The position numbers and the translations under genes were made by a program. This document shows, one piece after another, positions 56,300-64,000 of a stretch of 64,000 bases of DNA; the stretch's first letter is position 1, and each line of letters opens with the position of its first letter. The notes beneath the pieces are model-generated. The model made no database searches and was not told the origin of the DNA. It saw nothing but the letters and a program-made list of their open reading frames with translations. Source of the stretch: Parascedosporium putredinis (Eukaryota > Ascomycota > Sordariomycetes > Microascales > Microascaceae); assembly GCA_949357655.1 (NCBI GenBank), contig CASHTG010000012.1, positions 1,116,001 to 1,180,000 on the forward strand. Direction: 5' to 3'.

Positions 56300-58143
56300 T
56301 TACGCAACGGTAGTGGGCAGAGCAGCCGAAGCCGTCTTATCGGTTGCGCCGTTCACCTCGATCGCCTTCTCTTTCTCGTCGGGCTCCGAAAGCGCCAGCT
56401 TGTCGATTTCACCGCTCAGGGCCGCGGCCTCTGTGCCGGCCGCGTCTTGCGAGCCCACGACGGGGCTCTTGGTCTGGCAGAAAGCCTGGCCGCCCCACAC
56501 GTTGTCCTTGTGTACCACGCATATCCTCTCCTCGCGCTGCTTCCCCGCCACCGATCCAACGCCGATGCACTCTAGCTTCTTTCCTCCGTCTAGCTCGCGC
56601 CAGACGTGAGGACCCGACGGGAAGCCACGGTGTTCGCCTGCCCACTCCACGATGCCATCCCACGCCGGGTCGAGTGTGGGGAGCTGGCCCCAGCCGAATT
56701 CGAGCTCGCCGCCGTACTGCTTGGGGATGTTCTTGGGGTAGATGAACTGTCGGAGGGTCGACTCGACTTCGTGCGATCCGAGAATAAAGATTTTGGATAC
56801 GGTGATGGGGTCGAACCAGCGCTTGATCCAGCCCCAAACGGTCGAGAAAAGACGGGCGCGCCAATGATCTAGAAACATGCACGGAATTTGTTAGATAAAC
56901 AACGGAACAACGCGAAACAACCCAACTCGAAACGTGGTCATCGTCTACGTACAAAGATTCCTATGCACAACCTCGAGGTTAGTCTCAATCAACTTTCTTT
57001 TCGCCCCAAGAGCGAGCTCTGGGGATATGATGCATGTACTCACTGTCGAGAGTCTCGGGGTAATGGGCCGTCGCAAGCTGACTCGCAGCTTGCATGTGCG
57101 ACTTGAGATTCCAGAACTGCTTCAAGCCAACTCCCGAGATGTCGACAATGTTGGTCGTCATCGTGATGGGCGTGCCAGGAACTCGCGATCCTGAAGCTGG
57201 GAGCAGAAAGGCATGACGAAGTGGGTGAGGTTCTCGTACAGCGCAAATAGGCGCAGGAGGCCCGGCGCCGTCTTGCCATCCGGCTTGGCGTTGCTAAAAG
57301 TGCTTGCCGCGCCGCGCCGCTCGTATTCCGCGACTGCCTTGGAGTCGAGCTGCCTGATCTCGAACAGGTACAGGGGGATACCCCTAGAGAAGCGAGGCGA
57401 AAGGTCGCATGAGTGAGCTGATCTCGGGACAAGCGGGCTACCGCGGGGATCCAGGTATTCGGGCTCCTGCTTACCTTCTATCTCTTCTGCCAGTCCATTG
57501 AGGGTACTGCGAATCACCAGCTGTGTTAGTCCCGGAAGATGGCCAATTTTCGGGAGTCCCATCACCAAAGCAGGACAAGGGTGCAGAACGCTTCGGACTA
57601 GAGTTTCCAACATACCATGCGGCGACTCTGCTCATACGAGTCTAGCTCGATTGTGTGGTAGAGGACATCGAGATCGTTGGCTGTGCGCCAAATATGGCTG
57701 TCGCTGAACTGCTTCAACGCCTCCTCGGGAATCCACCGTCGGGCTCTCAAGTACCTCCTGTGAGTGGGTGGTCAGTCTTACGGCCCTTTCTCAGAGACTC
57801 GGGGCTGATTGAAACACTGTAGCTGAAAAATCACTGGTAGGGTTCGCGGGTGACAAAATAAGGACTGGGGAAAAAAACGAAAGGCAGAGAGAGAGAAGCG
57901 GGCGGGGAGCGGTGCGCCAAGGAAGCGGGTGGAGCATACAGAAGGACAGTATCATCGTGGGAAGCGGGGACCCGGGTTTGTACAAGCCCTCCTCCTCAGC
58001 GAGCTTTTGAAAGCATCGAGAGCCTCAGTCTCCTGTTCGTTGAGGTGCCCGAGGTGGCCGTTTGGGTAGCCGTGATCGCCGTCGGGTGCGCTGCTCTGCA
58101 CCTTTTGAAGGGCGGGTTCGGAAGCGCCGGAGGTGGTTGCCAT
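56300..58143 (-). CDS. Sec14-type CRAL-TRIO lipid-transfer protein
   Basis: Six exons: 58143-57940, 57757-57616, 57506-57475, 57383-57044, 56960-56953 (only 8 nt) and 56868-56300. One base each restored in AAAA and near the CCGCTT string of exon 1, in exon 4 (GAGTTCCTGG) and in TTTT of exon 6 gives 432 residues. The CRAL-TRIO-N helices read DDTVLLRYLRARRW. The lipid-binding domain has YPQWTGRRDRRGIPLYLFEI, ITMTTNIVDISGVGLKQFW, RIFIIGAP..FSTVWGWIKRWFDPITVSKIFIL, and PKNIPKQYGGELEFG, the signature of Sec14-like proteins. These proteins exchange phosphatidylinositol and phosphatidylcholine between membranes and tune phosphoinositide synthesis at the Golgi. A longer acidic/Ala-rich C-terminal tail follows the domain, so this is a Sec14-like homologue rather than the short yeast form. 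Splice phase holds through the microexon, whose flanking introns each have good donors and CTAAC branch points. Confidence 0.93.
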
Positions 58144-59579
58144 GGTCGCCAGGTAGGTGCTGCGGCGCAAGCGACTTTGCTAAGGGAATAGGATGAAGAG
58201 AAGCGATGGAGGAGGAGAAGCAGGGCGTGAAGATTCAAGAGCTTTCAAGGGGAAACAGTCGTCGCAAGGCTTCAAAAGGAAGGGGGAGGGAAGGAAGAAG
58301 AAGTTGAACACCAAGGACTTGGTGGAGGTAGTCTTCGGACTTTTTGGGGGTCTTCTTTTTTGGCCGGCCCGCTTTTATTTTCTTTTCCCAGTATTCGGGG
58401 TCTTGCAGACGAATAAGGCTAGATAGTGAGGACTAGCAGCCACAGAAAGGCGGCAGAAGGATGATTACGTCCCAAAACTTGGCTGCAGGCGCCGCCGCTG
58501 GGTCATGCGCTGAAGAGTGATTACGCTCCGGCTGCGCTAGGTTAGAAGGGAAATGGCGGGGCTCGACGGGACAAGGGACTTCAATGTTGCATCAGCGGCG
58601 ATCGATCAATTGTGAGCGAGCACTTGTCCATCTCGACTCGTGTACCAGCGGCGGGTCCAACCTGATAGGATCGATCCAAGATTACACGCCGCCGCGGCCG
58701 CCTAACAATTCGAAGCCTAGGCCGCCTTTTTCCCAGAGCAAAGGGGAAGCTGATATCGCCATCCTTGCGTGCTTATGTGGAGGCCGGGCAACCCGGGCGT
58801 GCCTTAATGGTTGATATCTGGGGATTACCAGACATGTTCGGGCCCTGAAGGAGCCTTTGGGCGAGGGTAATGGATCCATTGATTCCATCCATTGCAACGC
58901 CAGGGGTCTGTCCCAGCGGATTGGTGTCCTCCACCACCTTGTGGCGCTCACCAACACTGCGCGTTCGGCTCCAATAAGATCAACCGCCTCCAAGATGCAC
59001 TGTTTTCGATCCTGAGAATCCCCCAGTGGTTGTCCTGTTGGGACTTCATCGGCTCGTCCAATCTTAAACGACGCTGTGAAGCCCAACGTTGGCTATTCTC
59101 TATTCCCACTCATTCTCTTTGTCGAGAGTGCGGATAACTGAGCTGTGATGACCGCTTTAGTTAGTAAATGTATCCATCCAGATCAACCATTGCCTCGAAT
59201 CTGGAACAATGTGATGGGCTTGTCAAAGGCCAAGACTGTTGCCCCTAAAATATCCCTAGCGCGAAAGAGCGGAAGAGGCGGGGTTCACAATGGCAGCAAA
59301 CGCAACACTGAACCTGACGAGCGGCGTGGGCACGGACAATTCACTCCAACAGCTGTCACAGTGCGCGCACATCAGCTGGCGTTCCCACATGGCGGGGTGG
59401 ATCTGGCAGAAAAAAAGTTTCCACACCGACTTGGGAAAGCAGAGGAAAAGCGAACGGGAAAAATAAGTGCTAGCCCCAGCAAACCAGCAGCATCGTCGTC
59501 TCACAACAAAGGTCGACACTTTTGCGATCAAGCGTCGATCCCTCCCCTCCCCAACGGACCTCGTCCCAATTCGCTAAAG
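58144..59579. other. Divergent promoter region, Sec14-like (-) and DBP4 (+)
   Basis: About 1.4 kb. ATGGATCCATT occurs near 58870. T-rich DNA lies near 58345-58390. No coding signal is seen. Confidence 0.6.
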
Positions 59580-62168
59580 ATGCCGGCCGCAAACTCCAAA
59601 GCGTCGGGAAAGGCTCGCCTCAAGAGCAATACGAGGACGAAAGAAAAAAGGCAGGAAAAGCGAGAGAGGGGCCTCGCCGACCTCGGGTCGCTCGAAAAGG
59701 CCATCGCGGAATTTGTAAGGAAAAATCGCCCACCTCTTCTTACACAAGAAGACCAAGGCCCCTCTAGCCACCGCTCACACGGAAACCGTTTGCATCGCTA
59801 ACTCTTTCTCTCGCAGGATACCAAGGCCTCCGAACCCGCCAAGTTCTCCGACCTCCCCTCTCCCAGCCCACCGCCACCGGCCTCGATGCCTCCCACTTCC
59901 AGACCCTCACCGAGATCCAAGCCCGCGCCGTGCCCCTCGCGCTCAAGGGCCTCGACATCCTCGGCGCCGCGAAAACCGGCAGCGGAAAGACGCTCGCCTT
60001 CCTCATCCCCGTCCTGGAAAAGCTCCACCGCGCCCAGTGGACCGAGTACGACGGACTCGGTGCCCTCATCCTGGCGCCGACCCGCGAGCTCGCCGTGCAA
60101 ATCTTCGAGGTGCTGCGGAAAATCGGCCGAAATCACCCCTTTTCCGCCGGCCTCGTGATCGGGGGCAAGAACTTGAAGGAAGAAGCCACGAGGCTGAGCA
60201 GGATGAACATTCTCGTGTGCACGCCGGGCCGCATGCTCCAGCACCTCGACCAGACCGCGGGCTTTGATGCCAGCAACCTCCAGATCCTCGTGCTGGACGA
60301 GGCTGACCGCATCATGGACATGGGATTCCAGCAAGCCGTCGATGCCCTCGTCGAGCACCTCCCCGTATCGCGGCAAATGCTCATGTTTAGCGCGACCCAA
60401 AGCAAAAAGGTGTCGGATCTTGCCCGGCTAAGCCTCAAGGACCCCGAATACGTTTCCGTACACGAAAAGGCATCGACCGCCACCCCGAGCTCCCTCACAC
60501 AACATTATATCATCACCCCTTGCCCGAAAAGATCGATACCCTTTTCGGCTTCCTCAAATCCAATCTCAAATCCAAGATGATTGTCTTCTTCTCCTCTGGA
60601 AAACAGGTTCGATTCGTCTACGAAAGTTTTAGGGCTCTTCGGCCGGGTGTTCCCCTGCTGCACCTTCACGGCAGGCAAAAGCAAACGGCGCGGCTAGAAA
60701 TCACATCGAGGTTTACGAGTGCCCAACATTCATGCCTGTTCGCCACCGACGTCGTTGCGCGAGGAGTCGATTTCCCGGCCGTCGACTGGGTCGTTCAGTT
60801 CGACTGCCCCGAGGACTCGGATACCTACATCCACCGGGTGGGGCGGACCGCGCGCTTTCAGAGCAACGGCCGTGCCGTGCTGTTCCTAGACCCGAGCGAG
60901 GAGGAGGGCATGCTGAAGCGATTGGAGCATAAAAAGGTTCCCATACACAAAGTCAACGTCAAAGAAGCCAAGAGGAAGAGCATCAAGAACGAACTGCAGC
61001 AGTTGTGCTTCCAGAACCCAGACGTCAAGTACCTTGCCCAAAAGTCGTTTATCAGCTACACGAGGTCTGTTCACTTGCAAAAAGACAAGCAGGTGTTCAA
61101 GTTTGACAAGTTGGACCTCGACGGGTTCGCGGCCAGCATGGGCCTTCCCGGAGCGCCTCAGATCAAGTTTCACAAGGGAGAGGACATTAAGAAGATCAAG
61201 AACGCGAGCCGCATGAACATGTCGAGCGACTCAGAATCCGAATTCGACGACGAGGGAACCGCAAGCGGAAGAGGAAGAAGGGAGAAGTTCGTACCAAGTA
61301 CGACAAGATGTTTGAGCGTACCAACCAGGACGTGTTTTCGAGCCATTACACGAAGCTCGTGGGTGGCGTTGAAGATGGAAATGGTGACGAGCAAGGTGCC
61401 GACGGGGCCGACGACGAGGACAACTTCCTTTCTGTAAAGAGGGTGCTGAATGCAGACGACCTAGACGAAGTCTCCAAGGATTTGGGGTCGATGCCCAAGA
61501 CGCTAGACTTTGGTGGCAAGGAACAGCTGATCATCGACTCGAAGAGAAGGAGAAGCTTCTCAAGTCCAAGAAGAAGCTGCTCAAGTACCGTCCAACGGGA
61601 GAGAGGCTCGTGTTCGACGATGACGGCAACGCCCACGCAATCTACGAGCTGAAGAATGAGGAAGACTTTAGACAAGAGGGTACCGTGGAAGAGCAGAGGA
61701 AGAAGTTCCTCGAAGGCGAGGGCGAGCGGGTCAAGGAAGCGGACACGGAGGACAAACTCCTCGCGAAGCAGAGGATACGCGAGAAGCGGGAGAAGAGGAA
61801 GGCAAGGGAGCGCGAGGAGCGGGAACTGGAGCTTGCCGAGCAGGCTGGCGGTGCGGCGGTGGAGCTGGCCGGCGACGGGGAGGACGAGCACGACCCTCGC
61901 GCTGCTGCGCAGCCTGCCCATTGCCTCTCGCGGTGGCGCGGTCGGCGGCTCGGACGGCGACAGCGACAGCGACGAGGACGACAGGCGGCCCAAGAAGAAG
62001 GCCAAGAAGTGGTTCCAGAACGACTCGGACGTGGAGGAGGAGGAGGAGCAAGGCCAGAGGGGTTCCAAGGCCAAGAAGAAGAGGAAGGGCGGCAAGGTTA
62101 TCGAGATCCACCAAGATCCCGAGACTTTGGAAGATCTCGAGGCTTTGGCCACGGGTTTGTTGGATTAG
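59580..62168 (+). CDS. DBP4: DEAD-box RNA helicase Dbp4 (Hca4/DDX10), ribosome biogenesis
   Basis: The exons are 59580-59714 and 59817-62168, with a 102-nt intron that has GCTAAC before its CAG acceptor. Six bases restored (near 59865, 60518, 61270, 61545 and two after about 61890) give 830 residues. The helicase core is complete: Q-motif region FQTLTEIQ, motif I AAKTGSGKT, Ia PTRELA, DEAD box, SAT, FATDVVARGVDF and HRVGRTAR. The nucleolar Dbp4 features follow: KSFISYTRSVHLQKDKQVFKFDKLDLDGFAASMGLPGAP, and a C-terminus rich in Lys, Glu and Asp with KKAKKWFQNDSD. Dbp4 acts in the nucleolus to release U14 snoRNA and allow early 18S rRNA processing and small-subunit assembly. The N-terminal KSNTRTKEKRQEKRERG is a nuclear/nucleolar-type basic segment. 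Yeast Dbp4 is 770 residues; the extra length is in the acidic tail. Confidence 0.96.
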
Positions 62169-64000
62169 TAGTAGGAATCCTAAAGCGGTGGAACTGGAAC
62201 TGGTCCAAAATCTTCTTAAAAACTCTCCTTCTTGTTTTTGATGTAAATTACATTATGTCCGCGTCAGCAAGCGCGCCAGACTTTTTTGCGGTGTTTCGAT
62301 ACCCTAAAAACACGTCACTGAAAAGACGATTGGAAGAATAGTGGTGTGGTTTCCCTCCCCTCCGCCCCTTCTCCCAGGATCACCCAAGTTCATGCAGGGC
62401 CGGAACATACATCGAATGTCCGCATCCCTGGATCCATGGGTCTGTTGATGTTGACTTTGAGCCCACCTCGCAACGTCCACGATATTTGATAATACCGCCC
62501 GGAGACTCTGCGGTGGTTGCGAAGCACTTGAGGAATTTATCAACGTACAGCTATTCAATCAATTGAGCCCCACGATGGATCTATAGATCTCATATTAATA
62601 CCATCCGTAGCTCATGATAGGTGGAGAAAAAGCGTCGGGCGTCGCGCATCAACACAGCTTTGCAGCCAAGCACCGGCCGCACCCATCATTGTATTATAGT
62701 GCAGCGGAGGCAGCTAAAGGTTAGCGGGTGCGGCAAGAAATCAGTGAACGGACTCTCCCCATCTCCATGTAGTGTATGAGCAGTCGCCAACGTAATAACC
62801 CATTCGTCGTTCAATAAGCGTGATGTATCAGCCCATGCGGAGATTTTGATTACCAGGGTGGGAATTGCCAGGCGGGCCTCGTGCTTCTGACAGGCGTGCC
62901 GAGCAAAACCATAACATGTGATGGGCTGGGTTCAATGTTGTGAATACAACATAGGTGTGGATTGATTTCTGATGGGCTGTGGCCCCCAAACCTCCTCCTG
63001 AGGAATGAATAATACATGTAGGATTGATGAGTGGCCCATCATCCCCCCCCGGCAAATGCTAATTTCAGCCGCGATCGATCAGCCCTCTCTGCCTGGACTG
63101 TGGTGCCGGTATTATAGCCAGACGGCGGGAAGTGGGAAACTGCAGATTGGCATTGACCTGAGACTCGGCTCATCCAGCGCGGTGGGGTTTTCCCAGCAGG
63201 AGTTGCCAGCGAATATTACAAGCCATACTATGGTTGTTTGTTTATTGTAGCTGGAGTCATTCAAGACCCGCGTCGGGGCCAAGAAAGGCCCGGGTTTTAT
63301 TACATGGGTAGCCGGGGGCGCGGGATGGGGGACGGGAATTTATTGATGGAAGCTGGGGCGCGGAACGTTCGAAAGCAGGCCGTCGAGTAGCGTACATATC
63401 TAGTGTGGGGGAGGGGGAAAGAGGAACATTTGAAGACCAGAGGGAGGAGCAGAGTCGGCGAGGGAGTACAATGGAATCGAGAGACGGTTCTAGGATTCAA
63501 CCTCGAACGTTAGCCATACATACAATGGATCCATCCATGGATCTCTTCCAGTGCCAAACGCGGCGCCGCTACAACTGGAAGCCCACAGGGTGATATTGAT
63601 GGATCAATGATGAGAAGTAGAGGTCGCTTCACTGGACACTGAAGAGCAGACAGCGCCAGGCAGGCAACTTGAAGTACTCGTGGCACTGGAGCTGCCGGCC
63701 ACCGCGCACAAGCGCTGTGCGCCATGTACATGAAATGGCAATACACCCGTGTCATACTTCAAAGTCGTCTTTATCACCCGGGATCCGACCCATCCACATA
63801 GCCACTCGATAATAAAGGGGAGAAGACGCGCTAGGCATCCGCGGGGCCCCTTGATCGGGTCAAATCAAGCCTCTCTCATCCCGCCGAGGCAAACGCGACA
63901 AAGCCGAGACGGAGAGGGCCCCCGCCCCCGTTCGAGTTAGCCTCCTCTGGGGACTCGATTCGCCCAGGGTGGAGTCGTGTTGACTCGCTCACGCTTTCTC
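62169..64000. other. Gene-poor right end of the window
   Basis: No conserved protein motif is seen. GATCCAT-type motifs recur near 62431, 62571, 63523 and 63596, and a run of nine C's lies near 63046. There is no sign of a telomere, tRNA or transposon. Confidence 0.55.

Noticed and set aside
9109..62168. Repeat-induced point mutation or pseudogene decay as the cause of the broken frames
   Set aside because: RIP gives C-to-T changes and stops, not single-base gaps; the breaks sit at homopolymers and affect essential genes while codons elsewhere are intact.

Overview
This window is nuclear DNA of a filamentous ascomycete, most likely Sordariomycetes and perhaps near the Chaetomiaceae; that placement is an inference from gene content and I do not claim a species. 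The signs are short introns of about 64-200 nt with GTRNGT donors, CTAAC branch points and YAG acceptors, GC-rich coding DNA, long pyrimidine-rich leaders, a cellulose-binding glucuronoyl esterase, and relatives of Spo7, Hal2/Met22, Dbp4 and RGS-LOV proteins.

The most pervasive property of the sequence is technical. Almost every gene is broken by single-base gaps, usually in short homopolymers (C/G runs of 3-5, some A/T runs). Allowing one base, sometimes two, at each such run joins conserved domains exactly and makes every exon-phase sum divisible by three in the genes I worked through. I therefore treat these loci as intact genes in a draft with under-called homopolymers, not as pseudogenes.

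Layout: C-terminal end of a Ras GTPase (1-376, +); a 1,134-residue protein with several tandem Zn2Cys6-type clusters (1290-4769, -); a dynamin-family GTPase (5697-7978, -); a GPI-anchored repeat-rich surface protein (9109-11911, -); a secreted/membrane kelch-like protein (16544-18534, +); PAP phosphatase Hal2/Met22 (18965-20034, -); a CGI-58/Cld1-type alpha/beta hydrolase (21524-23176, -); Spo7 (24572-25844, +); an RGS-LOV protein lacking the photoactive cysteine (31478-33672, +); a very large ankyrin-repeat protein (39180-45159, +); CBM1-CE15 glucuronoyl esterase (48223-49624, +); an extradiol-type (VOC) dioxygenase (50096-51403, -); a magnesium-dependent phosphatase-1 homologue (54640-55362, +); a Sec14 CRAL-TRIO protein with an 8-nt microexon (56300-58143, -); DEAD-box helicase Dbp4 (59580-62168, +).

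Long gene-poor stretches separate them (11.9-16.5, 25.8-31.5, 33.7-39.2, 45.2-48.2, 51.4-54.6 and 62.2-64 kb). Several of these carry an over-represented GATCCAT/ATGGATC motif. There is no sign of a biosynthetic cluster. The one suggestive pairing is the convergent glucuronoyl esterase and aromatic-ring dioxygenase, which could both serve lignocellulose breakdown. Spo7, the Sec14 protein and the alpha/beta hydrolase all concern lipid metabolism but are not adjacent. No tRNA, rRNA, transposase or CRISPR was recognised.
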